Notes: generated from the letters alone by a model not told the origin. Counted from the first letter of the stretch, positions 22,153 through 31,129 are shown. The stretch is 33,203 bases of DNA from Dehalococcoidales bacterium (GCA_030640255.1 DAOWJS010000103.1:1-33203), one strand, 5' to 3'. A program made the numbers and translations.

Positions 22153-22656
22153 TTGAAAATTCCAACCACCAGAGTAAAGGAGCTAAGAGACCAGTCTGGA
22201 GCCGGGGTTATGGATTGTAGAAATGCCCTACTTGAAGCCGAGGGGGACATAGAAAAGGCGCTCGAAATTCTAAAGCAGAAAGGCTGTCTTCAGGCACAAA
22301 AGAAAGCAGAACGTGCCGCCACTCAAGGAGTGATTGAAGCTTACATCCATACCGGTGGGCAAATAGGAACCATGGTTGAAGTCAACTGTGAAACTGACTT
22401 TGTAGCTCATACTGACGAATTCAAGGAACTGGCTCACCACCTGGCAATGCAAGTAGCCGCCATGCCTCCCCACTTCGTCTCAAAAGAAGAAGTCCCCGAA
22501 GGAGCTGAGATAGAACCTCAATCAGCTTGCCTGCTTCTCCAGCCTTTCATTAAAAACCCCGACAAGACCATTCAGGATATTATAAACGAAACTATTGCCA
22601 AGGTGGGAGAGAATATCAAAGTAAGTAGATTTGCTCGATTTGAAGTAGGCAGTTAG
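22153..22656 (+). CDS. tsf: Elongation factor Ts (short form)
   Basis: A 167-residue EF-Ts, far shorter than the 283-residue E. coli protein and nearer the compact Thermus form, which is normal for Chloroflexi relatives. VKELRDQSGAGVMDCRNAL is the N-terminal UBA-like domain and VEVNCETDFVAHTDEFKELA is the EF-Tu nucleotide-exchange motif (TDFV). It starts with TTG at 22153 after GAGAGGGAGA. It recycles EF-Tu-GDP during elongation. Confidence 0.96.
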   Translation: MKIPTTRVKELRDQSGAGVMDCRNALLEAEGDIEKALEILKQKGCLQAQKKAERAATQGVIEAYIHTGGQIGTMVEVNCETDFVAHTDEFKELAHHLAMQVAAMPPHFVSKEEVPEGAEIEPQSACLLLQPFIKNPDKTIQDIINETIAKVGENIKVSRFARFEVGS

Positions 22657-23391
<735 letters not shown>

Positions 23392-23395
23392 GAAA

Positions 23396-23953
23396 ATGGC
23401 TAGCCGCACTCTATGGACTATTGAAGAAAAAATGCAAATATCTGTTGAGGGCTTGAAGAGGGAGTTAGCCACTATTCGCACCGGGCACGCCACCCCCGCC
23501 TTAATAGAGCATATCAAGGTGGAATATGCTGGCGTTCCCACTCCACTCAATCAAATTGCTGGTATTTCGGCGCCTGAAGCCAGGCTCCTCGTCGTCCAAC
23601 CCTGGGACCCAGGCAGTATACATAACATAGAAAAAGCTATCCTGAAGTCAAACCTGGGGCTAAATCCGACTAGTGATGGGCGTATAATTCGGGTGAATAT
23701 TCCACCACTTACTGAAGAGCGACGACGGGAGCTAATTAAGATGGTGCGAAGTAGAGTTGAGGAAAGAAAGATTGCAATACGCAACCTAAGACGTGAAGCC
23801 ATGGAAGAACTAAAGGGGCTAGAGAAAAATAAGGATATATCACAGGATGAGCTTAAGCGCGTCCTAGACCAGCTACAAAAGCTTACCGATAGCTTCACAG
23901 CCGATACCGAGCAAATTGGACGAGATAAAGAAGCCGAACTTATGGAGGTCTAG
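23396..23953 (+). CDS. frr: Ribosome recycling factor
   Basis: A 185-residue protein with the family length and motifs: LATIRTGHATPALIEHIKVEY, VQPWDPGSIHNIEKAI, SDGRIIRVNIPPLTEERRREL, and the helical RNLRREAMEELK. It splits post-termination ribosomes with EF-G. It starts four bases after pyrH. Confidence 0.97.
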   Translation: MASRTLWTIEEKMQISVEGLKRELATIRTGHATPALIEHIKVEYAGVPTPLNQIAGISAPEARLLVVQPWDPGSIHNIEKAILKSNLGLNPTSDGRIIRVNIPPLTEERRRELIKMVRSRVEERKIAIRNLRREAMEELKGLEKNKDISQDELKRVLDQLQKLTDSFTADTEQIGRDKEAELMEV

Positions 23954-23975
23954 CTAAGGTTAAAGAGGTTTAATA

Positions 23976-24758
23976 TTGAGTGGCAAAACAGTAGGTACTT
24001 CATCAACAATGAAAAGGATTGCTCTACTCCCCAATCATGTAGCCATTGTGCCCGACGGTAATGGTAGATGGGCAGAGCAGCACGGGTTACCCAGGCTTGA
24101 GGGGCATCAGGCAGGGGCAGAAAACATGCGCCGCATGGTCGAATACCTTAATGAATACCCAATAAAATATGTAACCCTTTATGGTTTCTCTACGGAAAAC
24201 TGGAGCCGACCCGAAGATGAGGTTAGAGGTTTATTCCAGCTGCTGGGGGAGTTTATAGATAAATGTGTCTCAGAATTTTATGAGAATGGTATCAAACTCC
24301 GTCACCTTGGTCGCCTTAATGAACTCCCGCAAAATCTGCAACAAACAATAAATAGAGCGGCAGAGCTAACTAAAAACAATACCAGAATGACACTTGGCCT
24401 CGCCTTCAATTACGGAGGACGCGCTGAGATTATAGATGCCGTGCGCTGCCTGGTAGCTGAAGGTATCCCACCCCAAAACATAGACGAAATTTTATTTAAT
24501 AACTACCTTTATACCGCCGGCTTACCCGATGTTGACCTGTTAATTCGCACTGGTGATGAGCTCCGTCTTAGCAATTTTTTAATCTGGCAAACAGCTTACA
24601 GCGAATACTACTTTACCGATGTTCTATGGCCCGACTTTGATAAAAAAGAGGTGGAGAAAGCACTAATAGCCTATAGCCAGAGGAAAAGGCGCTTCGGCGG
24701 ACTACAAAGAGGCAAAAAGGGAAACAGAGTAAACAGCATTACTCCCGGCAACACGTAG
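23976..24758 (+). CDS. uppS: Isoprenyl transferase (undecaprenyl diphosphate synthase)
   Basis: A 260-residue cis-prenyltransferase. The catalytic Asp is D27 in PDGNGRWA, followed by GHQAGAENMRRM, FSTENWSRPEDEV, and the C-terminal RTGDELRLSNFLIWQTAYSEYYF. It makes the C55 lipid carrier for cell-wall or glycan synthesis. The start is TTG at 23976 with AAAGAGG seven bases upstream; the internal ATG at residue 12 lacks such a site. Some Dehalococcoidia lack peptidoglycan, so the lipid may serve glycosylation. Confidence 0.94.
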   Translation: MSGKTVGTSSTMKRIALLPNHVAIVPDGNGRWAEQHGLPRLEGHQAGAENMRRMVEYLNEYPIKYVTLYGFSTENWSRPEDEVRGLFQLLGEFIDKCVSEFYENGIKLRHLGRLNELPQNLQQTINRAAELTKNNTRMTLGLAFNYGGRAEIIDAVRCLVAEGIPPQNIDEILFNNYLYTAGLPDVDLLIRTGDELRLSNFLIWQTAYSEYYFTDVLWPDFDKKEVEKALIAYSQRKRRFGGLQRGKKGNRVNSITPGNT

Positions 24759-24778
24759 CTAAAGTCTATTTAATAACC

Positions 24779-24860
24779 TAACCCCTTGTGTCCCCCTCCC
24801 CCTGATGAGGAGAGGGGGAATCGGTTATGTAAGAGGGGCTTTGCCTCTCGGTAACACTCT
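24779..24860. repeat. GC-rich hairpin repeat, copy B
   Basis: Includes an imperfect TCCCCCT...AGGGGGA stem (24791-24819) and AGAGG-GGCTTTG-CCTCT (24832-24848). Related to copies A, C, D and E. It lies between uppS and cdsA and interrupts an otherwise tight operon. Confidence 0.65.
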
Positions 24861-24888
24861 TTACTCCAGAGAGGTAAAGGGAAATCTC

Positions 24889-25710
24889 ATGCTTAAGAAA
24901 AGGGCCATAACTGCACTATGGGTTATTCCTCTCCTCGTCGCGGCTATTTGGTTTGACCAACCATTGCCCTGGTTCACCATAGTAGTGGCTATCTGGGGAC
25001 TGCTGGCTGCCTTTGAATTCTATAAAATGGTGGCGGTAGCCAAGGTGCCGCCCCTTACCTGCTTCGGGCTAATCTGGACATTGCTATTTATCTTGAGTCC
25101 CCATTTTGATTATGCCACTCTTATACCACTGCTATTAACCTCGGCAGTGATACTACCCCTAATCTACCTTGTAGGACGCCAGCAGAAGGAGGCTTTCACT
25201 AGCTGGGTATGGACAATAGCCGGAATTCTCTACCTAGGGTGGATGCTAAGTCATTTTGTCGCTCTGAGGGGTCTAGATACAGGCAGAAATTGGGTATTTT
25301 TTGCCCTGTTTACCACCTTTGCTTCTGATACCGCTGCCTTCTTCATCGGCAGAGTCCTGGGCAGACACCGCCTTGCCCCGCATATTAGCCCCGGCAAAAC
25401 CTGGGAAGGCGCCATAGCTGGCGTCTTTGGTGCCATCATAATTAGCTTGCTTTTTATCACACCCAATCTCTTTACTGTACCCAATCCCCTCTATCTTCAG
25501 GATTTTAGCTACTGGCAGGCAATACTTTTAGGCTTACTGGTCAGTGTCTTTGGGCAACTTGGCGACCTGATAGAGTCCCTGCTCAAACGCAACATGGGAG
25601 TAAAGGACTCAAGCCAGCTAATACCTGGACATGGTGGCTTCCTTGACCGTATAGACAGCATTGTCTTTGCTGGCGTAGTGGTATATTATTATGTAATATG
25701 GGTGGTATAG
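24889..25710 (+). CDS. cdsA: Phosphatidate cytidylyltransferase
   Basis: A 273-residue integral membrane enzyme making CDP-diacylglycerol for phospholipid synthesis. The C-terminal signature is complete: SDTAAFFIGRVLGRHRLAPH, ISPGKTWEGAIAG, then KRNMGVKDSSQLIPGHGGFL and DRIDSI. I start it at the ATG at 24889 (MLKKRAITALWVIP), preceded by AGAGAGGTAAAGGG. An upstream in-frame ATG at 24805 would translate the hairpin repeat and is unlikely. The end overlaps dxr by 13 bases. Confidence 0.93.
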   Translation: MLKKRAITALWVIPLLVAAIWFDQPLPWFTIVVAIWGLLAAFEFYKMVAVAKVPPLTCFGLIWTLLFILSPHFDYATLIPLLLTSAVILPLIYLVGRQQKEAFTSWVWTIAGILYLGWMLSHFVALRGLDTGRNWVFFALFTTFASDTAAFFIGRVLGRHRLAPHISPGKTWEGAIAGVFGAIIISLLFITPNLFTVPNPLYLQDFSYWQAILLGLLVSVFGQLGDLIESLLKRNMGVKDSSQLIPGHGGFLDRIDSIVFAGVVVYYYVIWVV

Positions 25711-26849
25711 TAAAGCAACTAGCTGTTCTGGGCTCAACCGGCTCCATAGGTCAGCAAACGCTTCAAGTAGTCCGTGCCTTACCTGACCGGTTTCATATAG
25801 TTGGGCTGGCGGCGGGGAAGAACCTTGAGCTACTGACCAAGCAAGTCAATGAGTTCAGACCCAGATTTATCTACTACCAGGATAGAGAGACACGGGTTCG
25901 CCTGACTAACGGGGAATATGAATTCCTATCACCGGAAGACATCGCCCGTCACCCTCAAGTGGACACCGTGGTCATCGCTACCCCCGGGAAGTCAGGGCTG
26001 AGCCCGACACTGGCGGCAGTGAAAGCCGGCAAAAGGGTCGCCCTGGCCAACAAGGAATCGTTAGTCATGGCCGGCGAGATTATCACCGATGAGGCAAACC
26101 TAAATGGAGCCCAGATTCTGCCTATTGATAGTGAACACAGCGCTATATGGCAATGCCTCAGAGGCGAAATGCAACCACCGGTCCAGATTATGCTGACGGC
26201 ATCAGGGGGGCCTTTCCTTCACTATTCACCAGCGCAGCTAAATAAAGTTACCATTGACCAAGCACTAAAGCACCCCTCGTGGCAGATGGGAAGGAAGGTT
26301 ACCATTGACTCGGCTACCCTGATGAACAAGGGGTTGGAGGTAATTGAAGCCCACTGGCTATTTAACCTGCCTTTTGAGGATATCAAGGTTTTAATTCACC
26401 CCCAGAGCATTATACACTCTATGGTAGAATTCGCCGACGGCTCAACTAAAGCCCAGTTAGGTTACCCTGATATGCGCCTACCCATTCAATATGCCCTGTC
26501 CTACCCGGAACGGCTAGCCAACCCCCAGCTCCCCCGGCTTGACTGGAGTCGGATTAATAGCCTCACCTTTGAGTCACCTGACCTGGATACCTTCCCTTGT
26601 CTCAGGTTAGCCATTGAGGCGGGGAGGAAGGGGGAGACTTACCCGGCGGTGCTTGGCGGCGCCGATGAGGTAGCTGTGGAACTCTTCCTATCACAACGCA
26701 TTAAATTTACCGATATTGCCCACCTTGTAGAGCAAGCGCTGGAACAGCATCAAGTTATAGCTTACCCCAATCTGGAGGGAATACTAGCCGCTGATGCCTG
26801 GGCGAGGCGAAAAGTCACGGAACTGGCCACCGGAGATAACCCATGGTAA
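25698..26849 (+). CDS. dxr: 1-deoxy-D-xylulose 5-phosphate reductoisomerase
   Basis: A 383-residue enzyme of the MEP isoprenoid pathway making MEP from DXP. The NADPH-binding motif LGSTGSIGQQTL lies at about residues 10-21, then ANKESLVMAGE, the metal and substrate motif PIDSEHSAIWQCL, and ATLMNKGLEVIEAHWLF. Length is normal. The start overlaps cdsA and the end overlaps rseP by seven bases, giving a coupled cdsA-dxr-rseP block. Confidence 0.96.
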   Translation: MGGIVKQLAVLGSTGSIGQQTLQVVRALPDRFHIVGLAAGKNLELLTKQVNEFRPRFIYYQDRETRVRLTNGEYEFLSPEDIARHPQVDTVVIATPGKSGLSPTLAAVKAGKRVALANKESLVMAGEIITDEANLNGAQILPIDSEHSAIWQCLRGEMQPPVQIMLTASGGPFLHYSPAQLNKVTIDQALKHPSWQMGRKVTIDSATLMNKGLEVIEAHWLFNLPFEDIKVLIHPQSIIHSMVEFADGSTKAQLGYPDMRLPIQYALSYPERLANPQLPRLDWSRINSLTFESPDLDTFPCLRLAIEAGRKGETYPAVLGGADEVAVELFLSQRIKFTDIAHLVEQALEQHQVIAYPNLEGILAADAWARRKVTELATGDNPW

Positions 26850-27901
26850 TTAATATCATAATAGGTGTAGTTGTTCTGTCAGTGATTATCCTTGCCCACG
26901 AACTGGGGCATTTTATTACTGCCAAAGCTTCCGGGGTAAAAGTGGAAGAATTCGGCTTGGGCTTCCCCCCACGATTATTCGGGGTAAGACGGGGGGAAAC
27001 ACTATACTCACTGAATGCGATACCCTTTGGCGGTTTTACCAAGATGGCCGGCGAAGAAGACCCCAAGGCGCCAAGGAGTTTAGCCAGTAAGGGCATCGGC
27101 ACCAGGCTACTGGTGCTCAGTGCCGGCTCACTAATGAATATCCTGCTGCCTCTCCTTCTGTTCTCAATTGCCTTTATGGTTCCCCATAACCTGGTAGTCG
27201 GACAGGTACTAGTAGAAGAGGTAGCCCCGAATTCGCCAGCCGCCAGGGCTGAGATTGAATCTGGAGACTTATTACTCAGCATAAACGGGGAACCACTGCC
27301 CAATAGCGGTGAGCTAAACCGCCTTGTTTACCTCAACCTGGGTAATGAAATTACCATTCTTGTTAAACACCTTGACTCAACTGCCAAGGATGTTCAGTTA
27401 ATACCCCGATGGAAACCGCCAGAAGGTGAGGGAGCGATTGGCATTTGGCACACTACATCAAATCCAACCACTATTAGCCAGCATGAGCCCTTGTGGAAGG
27501 CAATACCTATGGGAGCCAGGGAATGTATAGAAACCTTTGTTCTATATAAGAATGGAATAATCAGCGTGATTATTGGGGCAGCCCCGGCAGTAGTAGCTGG
27601 ACCGGTAGGTATTGCCCAACTAACCGGGGAGATAGCTAGGGTAGGGATAAGCCCGTTACTGGAATTTGCTGCCTTAATTAGCTTAATACTGGGTATATTA
27701 AATCTATTCCCTCTCCCCGCCTTAGATGGTGGTAGAATTGCCTTTGTCCTTCTGGAATGGTTCCGCCGGGGCAAGCGCGTGTCACCCAGAATAGAAGGGC
27801 TGGTGCACTCCATTGGCTTCGCCATGCTAATCGGACTAATGCTGGTAATCACCTACCAGGATATTTTGCGCATCATAAGCGGAGGCAGCCTGATACCATA
27901 A
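26843..27901 (+). CDS. rseP: RseP-like site-2 intramembrane zinc metalloprotease (M50)
   Basis: A 352-residue membrane protease. The zinc motif HELGH is at residues 19-23 in the first membrane span, followed by GxKVEEFGLGFPPRLFG. A single PDZ domain lies at about 120-195 (VAPNSPAARAEIESGDLLLSINGE), and the second active-site motif NLFPLPALDGG lies in the third span. Site-2 proteases cleave anti-sigma factors or leftover signal peptides. One PDZ domain rather than the two of E. coli RseP is usual in Gram-positive and Chloroflexi types. Confidence 0.94.
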   Translation: MVINIIIGVVVLSVIILAHELGHFITAKASGVKVEEFGLGFPPRLFGVRRGETLYSLNAIPFGGFTKMAGEEDPKAPRSLASKGIGTRLLVLSAGSLMNILLPLLLFSIAFMVPHNLVVGQVLVEEVAPNSPAARAEIESGDLLLSINGEPLPNSGELNRLVYLNLGNEITILVKHLDSTAKDVQLIPRWKPPEGEGAIGIWHTTSNPTTISQHEPLWKAIPMGARECIETFVLYKNGIISVIIGAAPAVVAGPVGIAQLTGEIARVGISPLLEFAALISLILGILNLFPLPALDGGRIAFVLLEWFRRGKRVSPRIEGLVHSIGFAMLIGLMLVITYQDILRIISGGSLIP

Positions 27902-27917
27902 ATCAGTCTCATTTATC

Positions 27918-28155
27918 AAGGGAAGCTTGAAGGGGCTTAGCCCCGGCTAATAAGTTAAGAGATTATTTGGTAACCTATCCCCCTGCCCCCCTTCCCTTAA
28001 CCAAGGGAAGGGGGGAGTGCAGGTGAGAGAGGGGCTTTGCCCCTCTCTAAAATCTCTTCCCAATAGGGGTTTAAGGGGCGGAGCCCCTTCAAAAACCACT
28101 CCTCCCCCTCTCCTTTGAAGGAGAGGGGGATAAAGGGGGTGAGGTAGGTAAATAG
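27918..28155. repeat. GC-rich hairpin repeat cluster, copy C
   Basis: Contains four perfect stems: a 13-bp stem CCCCCCTTCCCTT/AAGGGAAGGGGGG (27986-28015), a 10-bp stem AGAGAGGGGC-TTT-GCCCCTCTCT (28026-28048), AAGGGGC-GGA-GCCCCTT (28073-28089), and a 12-bp stem CCCCCTCTCCTT with TG loop (28104-28129). GATAAAGGGGGTGAGGT follows and ends about 10 bases before the ispG ATG. Bases 28041-28089 are nearly identical to part of copy E. Confidence 0.85.
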
Positions 28156-28159
28156 TCCC

Positions 28160-29206
28160 ATGAACCTGCGGAGAAAAAGTAAACCAATTCAAATTGGCAA
28201 GGTAACTGTCGGCGGTGGCGCTCCCATCGTGGTGCAGTCTATGACTAAGACCGACACTCGTGATGTTATGTCAACTATTGCCCAAATCAAGGAGCTTGAA
28301 GATTGCGGCTGCGAACTGGTGCGAGTGGCAGTGCCTGATATTGAAGCCGCCCGGGCGATACGAGATATAAAAAGAGGCGTTTCCATACCCGTAATTGCCG
28401 ACATTCACTTTGATTACCGGCTGGCTTTAGAAGCCCTGAAGGCTGGTTGCGATGGGCTGCGGTTAAACCCGGGCAATATCGGCGAGCCGGAAAAGGTCAA
28501 GGCTATAGCTCAAGCTGCCAAAGAAAGAAACGTCCCCATCCGTGTCGGGGTCAATGCCGGCAGCCTGCCCAGAGCCGCCAATCCTAAATTAACTATCGCC
28601 CGGCAAATGGTAGATGCCGCCTTACACCAGATTCACCTGCTGGAGAGCCTGGACTTTGACCTGATTAAGGTCTCCCTCAAAGCCTTTGATGTCCCGACTA
28701 CCATTGGCGCCTACCAGGATATTGCCCAGAAGATACCCTACCCTCTGCACATCGGTATTACTGAAGCCGGCCCGCCCAGAACGGGCATTATCCGCAGCAC
28801 GGTAGGCATCAGCACCCTGCTCTACCTCGGCATTGGTGATACTATCCGGGTTTCGCTCACCGCCCACCCCCGAGAAGAGGTAATTGCCGCTTATGAAATT
28901 CTGAAGAGCCTGAACCTGCGCCAGCACGGTCCGATATTAGTCAGCTGCCCCTCCTGCGGTCGGGCTGAGGTTGATATTGTAAAATTAGCTGAGGCGGTAG
29001 AGGAAAGATTATTAAAGGTTGATAAGCCGATAAAGGTGGCGGTGATGGGCTGTGTGGTCAACGGACCCGGCGAAGCCAAAGACGCCGATATCGGCATCGC
29101 CTGCGGCAAAGGCAAAGCCGTCCTCTTCAAAAAAGGCAAGAAGCTCAGAACCATAGAGGAAAGGGATTTCGTGACGGCACTAATGGCAGAAGTGGAGAGG
29201 TTTTAG
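28160..29206 (+). CDS. ispG: 4-hydroxy-3-methylbut-2-enyl diphosphate synthase (GcpE/IspG)
   Basis: A 348-residue 4Fe-4S enzyme of the MEP pathway, converting MEcPP to HMBPP. The TIM-barrel part has VGGGAPIVVQSMTKTDTRDV, IPVIADIHFDYRLALEA and GLRLNPGNIG. The cluster ligands are the cysteines of CPSCGR and CVVNGPGE in the C-terminal domain. The only purine-rich element before the ATG is the tail of hairpin repeat copy C (GGGGGTGAGGTAGG), which may act as its ribosome-binding site. The pathway partner dxr lies two genes upstream. Confidence 0.96.
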   Translation: MNLRRKSKPIQIGKVTVGGGAPIVVQSMTKTDTRDVMSTIAQIKELEDCGCELVRVAVPDIEAARAIRDIKRGVSIPVIADIHFDYRLALEALKAGCDGLRLNPGNIGEPEKVKAIAQAAKERNVPIRVGVNAGSLPRAANPKLTIARQMVDAALHQIHLLESLDFDLIKVSLKAFDVPTTIGAYQDIAQKIPYPLHIGITEAGPPRTGIIRSTVGISTLLYLGIGDTIRVSLTAHPREEVIAAYEILKSLNLRQHGPILVSCPSCGRAEVDIVKLAEAVEERLLKVDKPIKVAVMGCVVNGPGEAKDADIGIACGKGKAVLFKKGKKLRTIEERDFVTALMAEVERF

Positions 29207-29208
29207 CT

Positions 29209-30210
29209 ATGGGAGACGGAACAGAACAAAATCCCTTTACCCGCGAAGATGTGCTCAAAGCCATAGAAGAAAATGGCGGAACAGCCGAAGGTCTTGACCT
29301 GTCTGGGGCAGTATTTGAGCAAGGGATTGACCTGCACGGTCTCGACCTTAAAGGGATTATTCTTAATGGAGTGGATTTGCCGAGCGCTCAGCTCCTTCAT
29401 GCTGACCTTCAGTATGCTAAATTTAACCCGCATAATTCCAAGCCTGCAAATCTTGAAGGCGCTGACCTGCGAGGTGCACATTTGGAATATGCCGAACTCA
29501 AGGGTGCTGAGCTTTGCGAAGCAATCTTTGGGTTATCAGGAGAGTTATCGCATATGAAAGCACACCTCGACAATACTGACCTTCGGGGTGCCAAGCTGTT
29601 TCGTGCTGATTTTAATGGTGTGTTTTTCTACGATACAAAACTTGAGGGCACTTTCATTCGTGGTGCTGATATTACCGAAGCTCATTTAGGTGACGCTGAT
29701 TGGGGTAACTATAAAATCGGAGAGGAGATAAAATATAAAGACTACTACAGTGCGGAACACCGATACAGGCAACTAAAGATATGGTATACCCAATCTGGAT
29801 ATTATGACATAGCGGGAGAGTTTTTCTTCAGGGAGATGGAAGCCAAAAGAAAGGGCGTAAAGTGGTGGCCACAACCTTGGCATAGGACATGGTCTGCGTT
29901 TCATTCTTTTGTTTCTGGCTATGGAGAAAGACCGCTAAGAGTTGTAAGATGGGGAGCGCTAGTTCTATTTGTGTCAGCTTTGCTGTACTTCTTTCTTCGT
30001 GGTGTAGCTCCATATAACCTGTCTTTGCAGGCTTTCCTAGGTAGCCTGTACTATAGCGCAGTGTCCTTCACCGCACTAGGATATGGTCCCTGGTTCACCG
30101 GCGCCTCGGTGCGCAGTTGGGTACAGGGTGCTGGATCAGCAGAAGCTTTCATCGGGGTTTTTACAATAGCGCTATTCTTGGTAACTTTTACCAGAAAAAT
30201 GAGAAGATAA
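29209..30210 (+). CDS. Pentapeptide-repeat protein with C-terminal two-span K+-channel-like domain
   Basis: A 333-residue protein. Residues about 35-175 consist of A(D/N)LxG-type pentapeptide repeats (GLDLSGAVFEQGIDLHGLDL, ANLEGADLRGAHLEYAELKG, DNTDLRGAKLFRADF), which form a right-handed quadrilateral beta-helix. A helical linker (about 180-240) leads to a membrane span near 248-263, a pore-helix-like segment and filter-like TALGYG at 288-293, then a second span near 309-328. That is the 2TM ion channel pattern. It begins two bases after the ispG stop, so it is likely co-transcribed. The filter has one residue more than TVGYG, so K+ selectivity is inference. Confidence 0.8.
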   Translation: MGDGTEQNPFTREDVLKAIEENGGTAEGLDLSGAVFEQGIDLHGLDLKGIILNGVDLPSAQLLHADLQYAKFNPHNSKPANLEGADLRGAHLEYAELKGAELCEAIFGLSGELSHMKAHLDNTDLRGAKLFRADFNGVFFYDTKLEGTFIRGADITEAHLGDADWGNYKIGEEIKYKDYYSAEHRYRQLKIWYTQSGYYDIAGEFFFREMEAKRKGVKWWPQPWHRTWSAFHSFVSGYGERPLRVVRWGALVLFVSALLYFFLRGVAPYNLSLQAFLGSLYYSAVSFTALGYGPWFTGASVRSWVQGAGSAEAFIGVFTIALFLVTFTRKMRR

Positions 30211-30214
30211 GGGG

Positions 30215-30308
30215 AAGCTTGAAGGGGCTTCGCCCCTTCATTAACCACCCTCCCCCTCCCTTACAAGGGAGGGGGATAAAGGGGGTAGGTTGCTAACAAA
30301 TTTATAAA
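30215..30308. repeat. GC-rich hairpin repeat, copy D
   Basis: Starts right after the channel gene: GAAGGGGC-TTC-GCCCCTTC (30221-30239) and an 11-bp stem CCCCCTCCCTT-AC-AAGGGAGGGGG (30252-30275), then GATAAAGGGGGTAGG. The opening GGGAAGCTTGAAGGGGCTT is shared with copy C. Confidence 0.75.
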
Positions 30309-30388
30309 GGGGGTGAGGTAGAAAGAATCTAAACTACTAGAATGAACCGGTTCAACATGGTTTAATACTTTGAGTTCTCGTATTGCCT
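30309..30388 (+). promoter_or_regulatory. 80-bp conserved upstream element, copy 1
   Basis: This 80-bp stretch aligns without gaps to 31130-31209 (66 of 80 positions identical by my hand count). It begins GGGGGTGAGG at the end of a hairpin repeat and contains the unchanged core words TAGAAAGAAT and ATGGTTTAATAC. It ends 51 bases before the lipoprotein gene. No convincing -35/-10 pair is visible, so it may be a leader, a regulator site or simply duplicated DNA. Confidence 0.55.
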
Positions 30389-30439
30389 AAAGAAGCGGGT
30401 GGTAAACAATTATCAACTATTTAAGGAGGTTATGAGCTA

Positions 30440-30940
30440 ATGAAAAAAGCTATCGTGGTCGGGCTGGCATTAATTCTGATGCTTTCGTTTGTAATTTCAT
30501 GCGGGATACCTCAGGAAGAATATGACAAGGTAAGCAGTGACCTTGCCGCCGCTCAGACGCAGATTCAATCGCTGCAAGATGACTTGACCGCAGCTCAGGC
30601 ACAAGTTCAATCGCTGCAAGGTGATTTGGCTGAAGCCCAGGCACAAATTCAGCCCCTGCAAGACGACAAAGAGGCTGCCGAGGAAAAGCGTGCCCAAGCA
30701 TTGGCTTATGCCGAGTATTTGGATATACTTCTGTATTCACTTTTTGAGGAAGCTGGGCTTACTCCCCGCTTCGCATTTGAAGATGAAATTGATTGGATGA
30801 TAGAGCTAAAAACTAGAGCCGACGACATAGGAGATGCCGAGCTAAGTAATTACCTTAAGGAACTAGAGCAACGCAGTGAAGCAGCAATGGAGCGGATGTG
30901 GCAGTATTGCTTGGATAGAATAGAGAAAGCCCTAAAGTGA
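30440..30940 (+). CDS. Small coiled-coil lipoprotein
   Basis: A 166-residue protein of unknown specific role. The signal is MKKAIVVGLALILMLSFVIS with Cys21 as probable lipid attachment (FVISC). Residues 33-74 are three near-identical 14-residue units (two heptads each, such as DDLTAAQAQVQSLQ), predicting a coiled coil. The C-terminal part is helical (EEKRAQALAYAEYLDILLYS and beyond). AAGGAGG precedes the ATG. It belongs to the accessory module inserted between ispG and proS and resembles Lpp-like or tail-fibre-like coiled-coil lipoproteins only in general terms. Confidence 0.8.
   Translation: MKKAIVVGLALILMLSFVISCGIPQEEYDKVSSDLAAAQTQIQSLQDDLTAAQAQVQSLQGDLAEAQAQIQPLQDDKEAAEEKRAQALAYAEYLDILLYSLFEEAGLTPRFAFEDEIDWMIELKTRADDIGDAELSNYLKELEQRSEAAMERMWQYCLDRIEKALK
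30536..30661 (+). repeat. Three tandem 42-bp units inside the lipoprotein gene
   Basis: Units at 30536-30577, 30578-30619 and 30620-30661 keep the reading frame and share words such as GCTCAGGCACAA and CAATCGCTGCAA. Each encodes 14 residues, i.e. two heptads. Such in-frame repeats can expand or contract by slippage. Confidence 0.8.
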
Positions 30941-30961
30941 ACGGATTCTCATTGAGTTTTG

Positions 30962-31011
30962 CCTCTCTCTAGAATCTCTTCCTAATAGGGGTTTAAGGGG
31001 CGGAGCCCCTC
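30962..31011. repeat. GC-rich hairpin repeat, copy E
   Basis: About 50 bp nearly identical to 28041-28089 in copy C (CTCTCTAGAATCTCTTCC, then TAATAGGGGTTTAAGGGG). Contains AGGGGC-GGA-GCCCCT (30996-31010). Lies 21 bases after the lipoprotein stop. Confidence 0.75.
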
Positions 31012-31019
31012 TTGTAAAA

Positions 31020-31055
31020 CCCTAAATCCTAAACCCTAAATCCTAAACCCTAGGG
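31020..31055 (+). repeat. Tandem 14-bp CCCTAAA/TCCTAAA repeat
   Basis: CCCTAAATCCTAAA occurs at 31020-31033 and again at 31034-31047, followed by CCCTAGGG (31048-31055). It leads directly into the AT-rich dispersed repeat, copy 2. Confidence 0.8.
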
Positions 31056-31122
31056 ATTTGAATTTTGAGCTTGTTTAGTCCTTCACCTGTGAAGGATTAG
31101 AAATTAGAATTTGTGATTTCAC
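31051..31122 (-). repeat. AT-rich dispersed repeat, copy 2 (inverted)
   Basis: The reverse complement begins GTGAAATCACAAATTCTAAT and ends TCAAAATTCAAATCCCTA, matching 20913-20970. It carries an extra roughly 15 bp that form a hairpin TCCTTCAC/GTGAAGGA (31079-31096). Confidence 0.65.
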
Positions 31123-31129
31123 CAAAAGA

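Noticed and set aside
24805-24888. Upstream in-frame extension of cdsA
   Set aside because: It would translate a hairpin repeat; the ATG at 24889 has a purine-rich site and begins the usual membrane-enzyme N-terminus.
31020-31055. Eukaryotic telomere contamination
   Set aside because: The tandem is short, uses a mixed CCCTAAA/TCCTAAA unit, and is embedded between bacterial genes and repeats found elsewhere in the window.
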